DNA of 64,000 nt, from assembly GCF_003667525.1 (NCBI RefSeq), contig NZ_RCUW01000013.1, positions 7,850 through 71,849 on the forward strand, written 5' to 3'. Below are positions 53,990 through 62,608 of this stretch, piece after piece; the first letter of the stretch is position 1; each line of letters begins with the position of its first letter. A model generated the notes under the pieces. That model made no database searches. It saw only the letters and a list, made by a program, of their open reading frames with translations, and was not told the DNA's origin. Made by a program: the position numbers and the translations under genes. This DNA comes from Mycetocola_B reblochoni (GTDB lineage: Bacteria; Actinomycetota; Actinomycetes; Actinomycetales; Microbacteriaceae).

Positions 53990-54036
53990 GGAAGCATCGT
54001 ATCGAAGCGCCTCGCGGTGAGCGGACGTCGCCCGAT

Positions 54037-54169
54037 GGGCTGAGGGGTGAGGGGTGAGAGCTCAGGGCTGAGGGCTGAGGGCTGAGGGCTGAGGGCTGAG
54101 GGCTGAGGGCTGAGGGCTGAGAGCTCAGGGTTCAGGGCTGAAGGTTCAGGGCTCAGGGCTCAGGGTTCA
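54037..54169. repeat. Heptanucleotide tandem array, 19 units
   Basis: Nineteen contiguous 7-bp units lie between rnhA and the GNAT gene. Eight central copies are perfect GGGCTGA (54065-54120); the flanking units are GGGGTGA, GAGCTCA, GGGTTCA and GGGCTCA variants. The array runs through the stop codon of the GNAT gene (54153-54155), so its last codons are made of repeat units. Confidence 0.95.
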
Positions 54170-54713
54170 GCGCTCGTAGGGTGCAGCGATAGCGTCTGCG
54201 GTCGGGCCAGCGCGGGTCGGTCTCGTCCAGTGCGACCACGGCGAAGCCGAGTCGGCGATAGAACCCGACCGCGTCGTCGTCGGTCTCCGCGACGAGCGGG
54301 AGATCGGGGGCGAGGGCGCGCACGGCGGCGACGAGGAGCGCGCCGAGTCCCGATCCTGCGCGGGAGCCGTCGACGGCGATGTACTCGAGCACGATCGCCC
54401 CGTGCCCGTGCCCGTGCCCGTGCCCGTGCCCGTGCCCGTGCCCGTGCCCGTGCCCGTGCTCCTGCTCCTGCTCGTGTTCGTCGTCGGGCCGGTGCCGGAG
54501 CGCGTCGGCCCGATCGGGGACCGCCGCCGCCGCGAAGCCCGCGATCGCCGGAGCCACGTCCTCGACGACCCCGAGGACGGTCAGCGTCGGAAGCTCACGG
54601 TCGCGGATGCCGCGCAGTTCGTCGTCGCCGACCTCGGCCGCGAGGCGAAGCAGCCGGGTGAAGCCGGCCGTCGTCGTCTCGTCGGGGCGGAGGCGGCGGA
54701 TCACGCCCTCCAT
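54153..54713 (-). CDS. GNAT-family acetyltransferase with (His-Gly)10 insert
   Basis: This 186-residue protein has a GNAT core. AIVLEYIAVDGSRAGSGLGALLVAAVRAL carries the acetyl-CoA loop, and VGFYRRLGFAVVALDE is the closing motif. Between strands 3 and 4, where members have a short turn, there is a His/Glu/Gln stretch followed by (His-Gly)10, residues 86-105, encoded by ten hexamers. It could bind Ni2+, Zn2+ or Co2+. The ATG at 54713 is chosen because upstream codons run into the opposite promoter. The stop lies inside the heptamer array. Confidence 0.82.
   Translation of the reverse strand: MEGVIRRLRPDETTTAGFTRLLRLAAEVGDDELRGIRDRELPTLTVLGVVEDVAPAIAGFAAAAVPDRADALRHRPDDEHEQEQEHGHGHGHGHGHGHGHGHGHGAIVLEYIAVDGSRAGSGLGALLVAAVRALAPDLPLVAETDDDAVGFYRRLGFAVVALDETDPRWPDRRRYRCTLRALNPEP
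54399..54458. repeat. Hexanucleotide tandem repeat (CCCGTG)10
   Basis: Ten perfect copies encode (His-Gly)10 on the minus strand. This is the longest of the window's coding hexamer arrays. Confidence 0.95.
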
Positions 54714-54768
54714 CCTGCCGCGGGAGGGCGCGCCATGCGAGCCGCGCAGATCGCGCTTGACGCGGTCG

Positions 54769-54825
54769 GACTCATTTGACAAACTGCTTTTGTTATATCG
54801 CTTTACAGAATTAGAGCGACCGCAG
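54769..54825 (+). promoter_or_regulatory. AT-rich promoter/operator region of the polyol cluster
   Basis: TTGACA at 54776 resembles a perfect -35. The short inverted repeat ACAAA-CTGCT-TTTGT and the run TTATATCGCTTTACAGAATTAG follow. Such low GC is exceptional in this window. It precedes the dehydrogenase that opens the cluster and is a natural target for the cluster's ROK repressor. Confidence 0.6.
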
Positions 54826-54858
54826 ATGACATCGCAACGACGCGAGGTGGAGGAACAC

Positions 54859-55623
54859 ATGGGAGTGGACCCATTCGATCTGACCGGCAAGGTCTCCGTG
54901 GTGACGGGTGGCCGCCAGGGCATCGGCAAGGTGGTCGCGGGCGGACTCGCCGCACGCGGCTCTGACGTCGTCATCGTCGACGTCGCCGACGCGAGCGAGG
55001 TGGCCTCGGCCATCGCCGCCGAGCACGGCGTCCGCACGCTCGCGCTCAGCTGCGACGTGACGGACCCCGAACAGGTCGCGGCGACCATCGCGGCGGCAGC
55101 GGAGCACATGGGCACCCTCGACCTGCTCTTCAACAACGTCGGGATCTGCCTGCACAAGCCCGCGCTGGAGTGCACGCCGGAGGACTTCACCACCGTCGTC
55201 AACGTCAACCTCAACGGCATCTTCTTCGTCGCGCAGGCCTTCGCCCGCTACCTCGTCGAGCAGGGCAAGCCGGGGAACATCGTCAACACGGCGTCCATGT
55301 CCGGCACGATCGTCAACATCCCGCAGGGCCAGGCGTCCTACAACGCCTCCAAGGCCGGCGTCGCCCACCTGTCCAAGTCGCTCGCCGTCGAGTGGGTGCC
55401 CTACGACATCAGGGTGAACTCGATCTCCCCCGGCTACATCAACACCGAGATGACCGGGAACGTCCGCGAGGACTGGCGCCGCACCTGGACGGACATGATC
55501 CCCGTCAAGCGGATGGGGTCGCCGGAGGAGCTCGTCGGAGCGGTCGTGTACCTGCTGTCGGACGCCGCCACCTACACCACCGGCACCGACCTCATCGTCG
55601 ACGGGGCGTTCACCGTCGTCTAA
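54859..55623 (+). CDS. Short-chain dehydrogenase, polyol/ketose type
   Basis: This 254-residue classical SDR has TGGRQGIGK (cofactor), LDLLFNNVGI, Ser in NTASMSG and Tyr-Lys in ASYNASKAGVAHLSKSLAVEW. RVNSISPGYINTEMT is typical of L-xylulose reductase, sorbose reductase and D-arabinitol dehydrogenase relatives. VIVDVADAS suggests NAD preference (Asp after strand 2). It probably oxidises the imported polyol to a ketose. The ATG at 54859 follows GGAGGA; an ATG at 54826 would add 11 residues. Confidence 0.9.
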   Translation: MGVDPFDLTGKVSVVTGGRQGIGKVVAGGLAARGSDVVIVDVADASEVASAIAAEHGVRTLALSCDVTDPEQVAATIAAAAEHMGTLDLLFNNVGICLHKPALECTPEDFTTVVNVNLNGIFFVAQAFARYLVEQGKPGNIVNTASMSGTIVNIPQGQASYNASKAGVAHLSKSLAVEWVPYDIRVNSISPGYINTEMTGNVREDWRRTWTDMIPVKRMGSPEELVGAVVYLLSDAATYTTGTDLIVDGAFTVV

Positions 55624-55720
55624 ATCGTGATCGCGCGCTACAGCGGCGCGCGCGCACCACACGGTCGCCATCGTGGTCGACCGGATCTCAATGAAGAGAA
55701 TCAGAAGGAGAAGCACCCAG

Positions 55721-56803
55721 ATGCGTTTCACAAAGGCAGTCACAGCCGTCGCTGCGGGGGCGGTCGTCGCCCTCGCGCTCACGTCCTGCTCCGGCGGGAC
55801 CGACACCGCGGACGGGGGGAGCAAGGGCGAGATCTGGTACTCGACCAAGAACTCCACCGAGCTCGTCCACGTCGCCATGGCGGAGGGGGTCACGGGCGCC
55901 GCCGACATGCTCGGCTACTCGGGCCAGGTCACCGTCGCCGAGGCGGACGCCTCCAAGCAGAACGACCAGATGAACAACCTCGTCCAGAACATCGCCCCCG
56001 CGGCGATCGTGCTCAACCCCTACGACTCGGAGAGCGTCTCCGACGTCATCGAGCGGGCCAACACGGCCGACATCCCCATCGCCGTCATCGACAACAAGGC
56101 CAACAACGCCACCGTCGACGTGTCGGTCCTGTTCGACTCCGTCGAGTCGGGAAAGAAGGCCGGCGAGGAGGCCATCCGCCTGCTCGAGGAGAAGAACGGC
56201 GAGCCGAAGGGCGTCGTCGTCAACCTCTACGGCGAGCTCGTCTCGCAGGTGTTCAAGGAGCGCTCGGAGGGCTTCGAGTCGGTCATCAAGGAGTACCCCG
56301 ACGTCGAGCTCATCTCGGTGCTCGGCGCCCCCGAGGCCGACGTCGCCACGAGCGCGCTGAACAACGTCATCGCCGACGCGAAGTCCTCCGGCAAGACCAT
56401 CGACCTGATCAACACCCCGACCGACACGGCCACGCTCGGCGCCATCGAGTCGCTGAAGACCAACAACATGTGGGCCAAGGCCGGCGAGGACGACCACGTG
56501 GCGTTCATCTCGCACGACGGCCTCGGCGAGGTCCTCGACCTGGTCGAGGAGGGCTACATCGACGTGGAGGTCGTCATCGACGTGTTCGGTGTCGGCGGCA
56601 TCGCCACCGAGGTCCTCAACGCCTACCCGATCGCCGGTGAGGAGGTGCCGACGTCCGGCACCTTCACCCCCGAGGGCAAGTACCTCAACACCGAGGTGAC
56701 CTTCACCGAGGGCGACAGCGGCCCGACGATCATGCTCGACCCCGTCGTGGTGACCGCGGACGACGCCGACAACCCGCTCATCTGGGGCAACTCGGAGGGC
56801 TGA
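55721..56803 (+). CDS. Sugar ABC transporter substrate-binding lipoprotein (RbsB-like)
   Basis: This 360-residue periplasmic-binding-protein type I fold has a lipobox LALTSC (Cys23). IWYSTKNSTELVHVAMAEGV, IAPAAIVLNPYDSESVSDVIERANTADIPIAVIDNKA and AFISHDGLGEVLDLVEEGY give the ribose-binding-protein pattern. It captures the sugar or polyol for the RbsAC-like importer. AGGAGAAG precedes the ATG. A strong hairpin follows. Confidence 0.92.
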   Translation: MRFTKAVTAVAAGAVVALALTSCSGGTDTADGGSKGEIWYSTKNSTELVHVAMAEGVTGAADMLGYSGQVTVAEADASKQNDQMNNLVQNIAPAAIVLNPYDSESVSDVIERANTADIPIAVIDNKANNATVDVSVLFDSVESGKKAGEEAIRLLEEKNGEPKGVVVNLYGELVSQVFKERSEGFESVIKEYPDVELISVLGAPEADVATSALNNVIADAKSSGKTIDLINTPTDTATLGAIESLKTNNMWAKAGEDDHVAFISHDGLGEVLDLVEEGYIDVEVVIDVFGVGGIATEVLNAYPIAGEEVPTSGTFTPEGKYLNTEVTFTEGDSGPTIMLDPVVVTADDADNPLIWGNSEG

Positions 56804-56813
56804 TCCCGGTTCG

Positions 56814-56851
56814 CCCGTGCCGCCGCATCGGTGACGATGCGGCGGCACGGG
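56814..56851 (+). terminator. Intra-operon hairpin between binding protein and ATPase genes
   Basis: A perfect 17-bp stem (CCCGTGCCGCCGCATCG and complement) with a GTGA loop begins 11 bp after the binding-protein stop. The next gene is on the same strand 21 bp further. It likely stops part of transcription or protects the upstream message, giving more binding protein than transporter. Confidence 0.75.
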
Positions 56852-56872
56852 CCCCGTCTGGAGGTTTCACAC

Positions 56873-58384
56873 ATGAGTACAGAACAGCCCCTGCTGCAGG
56901 TCCGCAGCGTGTCCAAGACGTTCGGCGTGACCCGTGCGCTGACCGACGTCAGCCTCGAGGTCGGCGCGGGCGAGATCCACTCGCTTCTCGGCCGGAACGG
57001 TGCGGGGAAGTCGACGGTGGTCAACATCATCGCCGGCATCTACGCGCCCACAACCGGCGAGGTGCTCTTCGACGGTGTCGACATCCGCCAGCTGAGCATC
57101 TTCCAGCGCCAGAGCCTGGGCATCCGACTGGTGCCCCAGCACGAGAACTCCTTCCAGGACCTCAGCGTCGCCGAGAACATCTTCACCGGCGTGCTGCCCA
57201 CCCGCGGAGCCTTCGTCGACTGGAAGACCATCCACAGGGAGGCGGCCGCCGAGCTCGCCTCCTACGGGCTCCACGTCGACCCGAAGACCCCGGTGCGCGA
57301 GCTCAGCTCCATCGACGCACGCAAGCTCAACATCATCCGGGCCATGCACTCCGGCGCGAAGCTCATCATCCTCGACGAGCCGACCACCGCCCTCACCAGC
57401 AGGGAGAGGGCGGAGCTGTTCCAGTTCGTCCGCGCCCTGCAGGAGCGCGGCACGGCGTTCATCTTCATCTCGCACTACCTCGGCGAGGTGAGGGAGCTGT
57501 CGAAGTCCATCACCGTTCTCCGCGACGGGCGCGCCTACAGCGTCGACAACGTCGCGGAGGCCTCGGAGGCGTACCTCGGCAACCTCGTCGCCGGCGAGGA
57601 CGTCGAGCTGACGATGCGCGACGCGAGCACGGCCCCGGGGGCCGCGGCGACGTTCGTCGAGGCCAGCGGGCTCACCGGCGAGCACCTCGACGACGTGAGC
57701 CTGTCGATCCGCAAGGGCGAGATCCTCGGCGTCGTCGGCTTCCCCGGCTCCGGGGCGCGCGAGTTCTGCCGGACCCTCGCCGGGGTGAACCGCCGCGAGG
57801 CGGGGACCGTGACGATCGACGGCAGGCCGGTCAGCCTGGCCAACCCGCAGAACGCCATCCGCAACGGGATCGCCTACATCTCCTACGACCGGCACCGCGA
57901 GGGCATCCTGCCGAGCTTCGACATCAACGAGAACATCGGCGTCGCCGGCCACGGCGGCAAGCTGCGCACGCTCGGCGGGTTCGTCAACCTGGCCCTGCAG
58001 AAGCAGCTGTCCCGCGACTACCGCGACGAGCTGAAGATCAAGTCCAACTCGATCTTCGAACCGATGGAGAGCCTGTCCGGCGGAAACCAGCAGAAGGTCA
58101 TCGTCGGGCGCGCGCTGAACATCGACCCGCGACTGCTCATCCTCGACGAGCCGACCGTCGGCATCGACATCAAGAGCCGCGAGGAGATCATCTCCACCGT
58201 GCTGCGGCTCACCCGGGAGGGCATGTCGACGATCTACCTGACGAACGACTACGAGGAGCTGCTGCGCGTCGCCGACCGCCTGGTCTTCTTCGACGACGGC
58301 GAGATCGTGGCCGTCCTCGACAACAACGACATCACCATCGACGAACTCATCGCGATCCGCGATCGAGCAAAGGAAACGGCATGA
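56873..58384 (+). CDS. Sugar ABC transporter ATPase, duplicated (RbsA-like)
   Basis: This 503-residue protein has two ATPase halves. The first has LLGRNGAGKSTVVNIIAG and LIILDEPTTALTSRE, with a signature changed to LSSIDARKLNIIRAM. The second has VVGFPGSGAREFCRTLAG, the usual degenerate Walker A, and LSGGNQQKVIVGRALNIDPRLLILDEPTVGIDIKS. This asymmetry is normal for RbsA/XylG. GGAGG precedes the ATG at 56873. It overlaps the permease by ATGA. Confidence 0.93.
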   Translation: MSTEQPLLQVRSVSKTFGVTRALTDVSLEVGAGEIHSLLGRNGAGKSTVVNIIAGIYAPTTGEVLFDGVDIRQLSIFQRQSLGIRLVPQHENSFQDLSVAENIFTGVLPTRGAFVDWKTIHREAAAELASYGLHVDPKTPVRELSSIDARKLNIIRAMHSGAKLIILDEPTTALTSRERAELFQFVRALQERGTAFIFISHYLGEVRELSKSITVLRDGRAYSVDNVAEASEAYLGNLVAGEDVELTMRDASTAPGAAATFVEASGLTGEHLDDVSLSIRKGEILGVVGFPGSGAREFCRTLAGVNRREAGTVTIDGRPVSLANPQNAIRNGIAYISYDRHREGILPSFDINENIGVAGHGGKLRTLGGFVNLALQKQLSRDYRDELKIKSNSIFEPMESLSGGNQQKVIVGRALNIDPRLLILDEPTVGIDIKSREEIISTVLRLTREGMSTIYLTNDYEELLRVADRLVFFDDGEIVAVLDNNDITIDELIAIRDRAKETA

Positions 58385-59373
58385 CCTTCAACGAGACCTC
58401 CGCGATCGCGCTCAAGGAGTCGTTCGCCCCCAAGAAGTTCCTCGACTTCGCGATGAACCAGGCGGTGTGGATCCTCCTGGTGCTGGCGATCGTCGTCATG
58501 GGCATCTTCCGCCCGTCGTTCTACTCCTTCGGGATCCTCAGCAACATCCTCGTGCAGGCCACCGTGCTCGGCCTGCTCGCGATCGCCATCTCGATGGTGA
58601 TCATCCTCGGCGACATCAACCTGTCCACGGTCGGGACGGCGGGCTTCTCGGCGTTGTCGGGGGTGCTGGCGATGAAATCCGGACTCCCCGTGATCCTGTC
58701 GATCCTGCTCATCCTCGTGGTCGGCTCCCTCATCGGCCTGGTCAACGGCCTCATCGTGACCAAGCTGAAGGCGAACGCGCTCATCACGACGCTCGCGATG
58801 AACATGGTGCTCATGGGGGCGCTGCTGGCGATCACCGGCGGCACCTCGATCTCGCAGCTGCCCGACTCCTACAAGTTCGTCAGCCAGAGCAACATCGGCG
58901 GCTTCCCGATCCTCCCGATCGTCATGTTCGCGGTGTTCGCGCTGTTCTACGTGATCTGGCAGCGCACCCGCTTCGGCCGCGCGCTGTTCGCGGTGGGCGG
59001 CAACCCGCGCGGTGCGTACATCGCCGGCATCAACGTCGACCGCGTGAAGATCGGCGCGTACGTCGTCTCCGGCCTGCTCTGCGGTCTCGCCGGCTGGCTG
59101 CTGTCCGGCTACATGGGAGCCGTGACCTCCAGCTTCGGCAGCAGCTACGAGATGCAGGTCATCGCCGCGGCGGTCATCGGCGGCGTCTCGCTGACCGGTG
59201 GAAAGGGCAGCATGCAGGGCGTCCTCGCCGGCACGCTCCTGCTCACCGTGATCCAGGTCGGGCTCGCCATCCTCGGCATCCCCCAGACGCTGATCACGCT
59301 GGCCGGCGGCCTGATGATCTTCGCCGCGGTGCTGATCGATGCGCTCCGAAACCTCTACAACTCCAGAGTATGA
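58381..59373 (+). CDS. Sugar ABC transporter permease (RbsC-like)
   Basis: This 330-residue protein has about ten helices. GLLAIAISMVIILGDINLSTVGTAGFSAL, VNGLIVTKLKANALITTLAMN and the family loop FAVGGNPRGAYIAGINVDRVKIGAYVVSGLLCGLAG are characteristic of the BPD_transp_2 permeases of ribose/xylose importers. It forms a homodimer under the RbsA-like ATPase. Confidence 0.93.
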   Translation: MTFNETSAIALKESFAPKKFLDFAMNQAVWILLVLAIVVMGIFRPSFYSFGILSNILVQATVLGLLAIAISMVIILGDINLSTVGTAGFSALSGVLAMKSGLPVILSILLILVVGSLIGLVNGLIVTKLKANALITTLAMNMVLMGALLAITGGTSISQLPDSYKFVSQSNIGGFPILPIVMFAVFALFYVIWQRTRFGRALFAVGGNPRGAYIAGINVDRVKIGAYVVSGLLCGLAGWLLSGYMGAVTSSFGSSYEMQVIAAAVIGGVSLTGGKGSMQGVLAGTLLLTVIQVGLAILGIPQTLITLAGGLMIFAAVLIDALRNLYNSRV

Positions 59374-59380
59374 GCCGGGT

Positions 59381-59412
59381 CCCGGCGCCCCGCGGTCGAG
59401 CGGGGCGCCGGG
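59381..59412 (+). terminator. Terminator after the importer genes
   Basis: A perfect 13-bp stem CCCGGCGCCCCGC/GCGGGGCGCCGGG with a GGTCGA loop lies 8 bp past the permease stop and before the ROK regulator. Confidence 0.8.
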
Positions 59413-59491
59413 CCCGAGTAGGGTGACTCTGACGGAGACCGGCGGCGCGAGAGGCCGGGGCGGTCCCGGTGCGACCGGAGGGTATTCTGCG

Positions 59492-60697
59492 ATGCCAGCA
59501 TCCGTGACGGCCACACGAACGCGCCGCGCGATCTACGAGTTCGTGCGCGAGCGCGGCCTCGCCACGAAGAACGACATCTCCAGGGAGCTGGGGCTCAGCC
59601 TGCCGACGGTGTCCAAGTACCTCAACGAGTTCCGGCAGCAGAACCTCATCGAGAAGAAGGCGAAGCTGTCCTCCGGCGCGCAGGGCGGCCGCAGCCCCAT
59701 CGGCTATGCCTGCGTCGCCGGCGGGCGGCTCTCCGTCGGTGTGGACGTCACCAGGGACGGCGTGACCTGCCTCATCGTCGACCTCGCCCGCGACGTCGTC
59801 GTCGAGCGGACCGTCCCGCGCGCCTACGAGCGCTCCGACGCGTACTGCCGCTTCGTCGCCGAGGCGGTCGGGGCCACGATCGAGGAGTCGGGCGTCGACG
59901 CCAGGCGCATCCTCGGCGTCGGCATCGCGATGCCCGGCCTCATCAGCGAGGCGACCGGACGCGTCACCTACGGGCGGGTGCTCGACAACCTGGGCATGTC
60001 CGCCGAGGACTTCGGCCGGCACCTGCCCTACCCGACCCGCCTCGTCCACGACTCGGACGCGGCGGGGCGCGCGGAGTTCTGGTCTGAGACGGTGCTGGAG
60101 AACGCCTTCTACATCAGCCTGTCCCGCAGTGTCGGCGGCTCGGTGCTCGTCCGCGGGCGGATCCACCGCGGCGACGGCGAGTTCGCCGGCGAGATCGGGC
60201 ACCTGCACCTGCACGACGACGGGGAGCGGTGCTACTGCGGTCAGTACGGCTGCCTGGACCCGTACTGCAACGCGACGGTGCTGACGGCCGCCGCCGGCGG
60301 CTCGCTCGAGCGGTTCTTCCGCGGGCTCGACGCGGGCGACCCCGAGCTGCTCGCGGTGTGGGACCGCTACACCTCCGACCTGGCCAGGGCCCTGCACAGC
60401 ATCCGCGCGCTCTTCGGCTGCACCATCATCCTCGGCGGCGACGTCGGCCCGCTCATCCGCGGTCACATCGACGGCATCCGCGACAAGGTCGACCGGATCA
60501 GCTTCCTCAACTCCAACGCGGAGTCGTTCCTCGTCGCCAGCCGCTACAGCGACCAGCCCGTCGCGACGGGGGCCGCGCTGAGCTTCGTCGACGAGTTCCG
60601 GCGGAGCCTCGGGCCGCTCGGCGAGGACCACCACCCCTCCGCATCGTCGTCGCCCGCCGCGCCGGACGACCGCCGCCGTTCCGCCCCGGCGTCCTGA
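59492..60697 (+). CDS. ROK-family transcriptional repressor of the polyol cluster
   Basis: This 401-residue protein has a winged helix-turn-helix (RRAIYEFVRERGLATKNDISRELGLSLPTVSKYLNEFRQQ, about 10-50) and a ROK sugar-sensing domain. IGVGIAMPGLISEATG, the GEFAGEIGHLH strand and the zinc motif CYCGQYGCLDPYC are visible (consensus CxCGxxGCxE, with Asp here). A Pro/Ser/Ala-rich tail is unusual. GGAGGG lies before the ATG at 59492. It should repress the cluster until sugar or polyol binds. Confidence 0.9.
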   Translation: MPASVTATRTRRAIYEFVRERGLATKNDISRELGLSLPTVSKYLNEFRQQNLIEKKAKLSSGAQGGRSPIGYACVAGGRLSVGVDVTRDGVTCLIVDLARDVVVERTVPRAYERSDAYCRFVAEAVGATIEESGVDARRILGVGIAMPGLISEATGRVTYGRVLDNLGMSAEDFGRHLPYPTRLVHDSDAAGRAEFWSETVLENAFYISLSRSVGGSVLVRGRIHRGDGEFAGEIGHLHLHDDGERCYCGQYGCLDPYCNATVLTAAAGGSLERFFRGLDAGDPELLAVWDRYTSDLARALHSIRALFGCTIILGGDVGPLIRGHIDGIRDKVDRISFLNSNAESFLVASRYSDQPVATGAALSFVDEFRRSLGPLGEDHHPSASSSPAAPDDRRRSAPAS

Positions 60698-60767
60698 CGG
60701 CGGCGAACGACACCCGCCAGGCCCGGCGCCACGAGCACCACGCGCGACACCAATGAAAGGACCCACC

Positions 60768-62267
60768 ATGCAGTCAGTCGTCTTCGGCATCGACGTCGGC
60801 ACCTCCAGCACCAAGGCGGTGCTCGCGACGCTCGACGGCACGGTCGTCGGATCGGCGACGCGCGAGCACGAGGTGTCCCGGCCCCGGCAGGGCCACGTCG
60901 AGATGGACCCGGCGGTGTGGTGGGATGAGCTGCGCGCGCTCGCGGCCGAGCTGCTCCAGGCCCACCCCGACGTCGCGGTCCAGGCGGTCGGCGTCAGCGG
61001 CATGGGCCCGTGCGTGGCCCTCGCCGACGCCGCCGGTCACCCCGTCCGCCCCGCGATCCTGTACGGCGTCGACACGAGGGCGACGGCCGAGATCGAGGAG
61101 TGGACGACCCGGCTGGGTGGCGACGACGCGGTGCTCCAGCGTGGCGGATCGGTCCTGACCACGCAGGCCGCCGGGCCGAAGATCGCCTGGGTCGCCCGCC
61201 ACGAGCCGGAGGCGTACGCGCGGGCGAGCCGCCTGTTCATGCCCGCGAGCTTCCTCGCCTGGAACCTCACCGGCGCGTACGTCCTCGACCACCAGTCGGC
61301 CTCCCAGTGCACGCCGATGTACGACATCGAGGCGGGCGACTGGTATGAGCCGTGGGCCGCGCAGATCGCCGAGGGCATCGAGCTGCCCCGCCTGGGCTGG
61401 GCCGGCGACACCGCCGGAACGGTGACGGCGGAGGCCGCAGCCGCGACCGGGCTGCCCGAGGGCGTGCCCGTCACGATCGGCACCATCGACGCCTGGTCGG
61501 AGGCGCTGTCCGTCGACGCCCACAACCCCGGCGACCTGATGCTCATGTACGGGACGACGATGTTCTTCGTCAACACCGTCGAGACGCCCGTGCGCAGCCC
61601 CTCCCTGTGGGGAACGGCCGGCGCGCTTCCCGGCACCCGCAGCATCGCCGGGGGAATGGCGACCTCGGGCGCGGTGACGAACTGGCTGCGCTCGCTGTAC
61701 GGGTCGCCGGACTTCTCGGAGCTGCTGAGCGAGGCGGTCGACTCCGGGGCCGGTGCTCGCGGCCTGCTGATGCTGCCGTACTTCGCCGGGGAGCGCACGC
61801 CGATCATGGACCCGTCCGCCCGCGGCGTCATCGCCGGGCTCACGGTGAGTCACACCCGCGGCGACCTGTACCGGGCGGCGCTGGAGGCCACCGGGCTGGC
61901 CGTCAGGCACAACATCGAGTCGATCGAGGCGGCGGGCGGCGACATCCGCCGGGTCGTCGCGGTCGGCGGCGGCACCCGCGGCGACGTCTGGACGCAGATC
62001 GTCTGCGACATCAGCGGCCGCGAGCAGGTGATCCCGCGCGAGACGATCGGTGCGAGCTACGGCGTGGCCTGGCTGGCCGCGAACCTGGTCACCACGATCA
62101 GCGCGGCCGAGTGGAACCCGCCCGCCCGCGTGCTCACGCCGCGGCCGGAGAACGTCGAGGGCTACCAGGAGCTGTTCGGGCTGTACCGCGAGCTGTACGA
62201 GGCGACGGCTCCGATCGCGCACGCGCTAGCTGCGAGGCAGCTGGCGGCCGATGACGGTCCGCGCTAG
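60768..62267 (+). CDS. FGGY-family carbohydrate kinase (xylulokinase-like)
   Basis: This 499-residue kinase opens with FGIDVGTSSTKAVLATLDG. MDPAVWWDELRALAAELLQ, ILYGVDTRA, TIGTIDAWSEALSVDAHNPGD (catalytic Asp241) and VVAVGGGTRGDVWTQI (adenine loop) follow. It lacks the WxDxR substrate motif of true xylulokinases (YGVDTR instead), so another ketose, such as a four- to six-carbon ketose made by the SDR, is likely. GAAAGG precedes the ATG. Confidence 0.9.
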   Translation: MQSVVFGIDVGTSSTKAVLATLDGTVVGSATREHEVSRPRQGHVEMDPAVWWDELRALAAELLQAHPDVAVQAVGVSGMGPCVALADAAGHPVRPAILYGVDTRATAEIEEWTTRLGGDDAVLQRGGSVLTTQAAGPKIAWVARHEPEAYARASRLFMPASFLAWNLTGAYVLDHQSASQCTPMYDIEAGDWYEPWAAQIAEGIELPRLGWAGDTAGTVTAEAAAATGLPEGVPVTIGTIDAWSEALSVDAHNPGDLMLMYGTTMFFVNTVETPVRSPSLWGTAGALPGTRSIAGGMATSGAVTNWLRSLYGSPDFSELLSEAVDSGAGARGLLMLPYFAGERTPIMDPSARGVIAGLTVSHTRGDLYRAALEATGLAVRHNIESIEAAGGDIRRVVAVGGGTRGDVWTQIVCDISGREQVIPRETIGASYGVAWLAANLVTTISAAEWNPPARVLTPRPENVEGYQELFGLYRELYEATAPIAHALAARQLAADDGPR

Positions 62268-62329
62268 CACGCTCGTGCCCGCGCGACCCCTCGCCGCCTG
62301 GCGGCCGGTAGCGTTGGCCGGCGGACCGC

Positions 62330-62608
62330 CTAGAGGTACCCCGTCGTCGGATCGATGGCCGCGAGGAAGTTGCGAATCTCCGCATCGTGCTGCGCTCGAC
62401 CGAGTGGTTCGGGCCTGCGGGACACGGAGAAGCCGTACCCGTCGTTGGGTCCGCTGACCCAGTCGTAGTGGTGGCTTCCGTCGTGAACGCGCCTGCGCAC
62501 ACGGAAGGTCTCGCCGTCGACCTCGATGCGCTCCACAAAGACGTCGGAGAAGCCGTCCGCTGCCAGGGGGGCGTAAGCCCCTTCCTCGGAGTTGTCCGGT
62601 CGACTCAT
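62330..62608 (-). CDS. Small conserved-looking hypothetical protein (92 aa)
   Basis: This soluble protein starts MSRPDNSEEGAYAPLAADGF, continues with strands VFVERIEVDGETFRVRRRV and DGSHHYDWVSGPNDGYGFSV, and ends AEIRNFLAAIDPTTGYL. Balanced composition and a clear promoter support a real gene. Function unknown. It is convergent with the FGGY kinase. Confidence 0.7.
   Translation of the reverse strand: MSRPDNSEEGAYAPLAADGFSDVFVERIEVDGETFRVRRRVHDGSHHYDWVSGPNDGYGFSVSRRPEPLGRAQHDAEIRNFLAAIDPTTGYL

Noticed and set aside
54399..54458. (Pro-Val)n and other dipeptide readings of the CCCGTG array in plus-strand frames
   Set aside because: The minus-strand frame continues into a proper GNAT fold, while plus-strand frames have no recognisable protein on either side.
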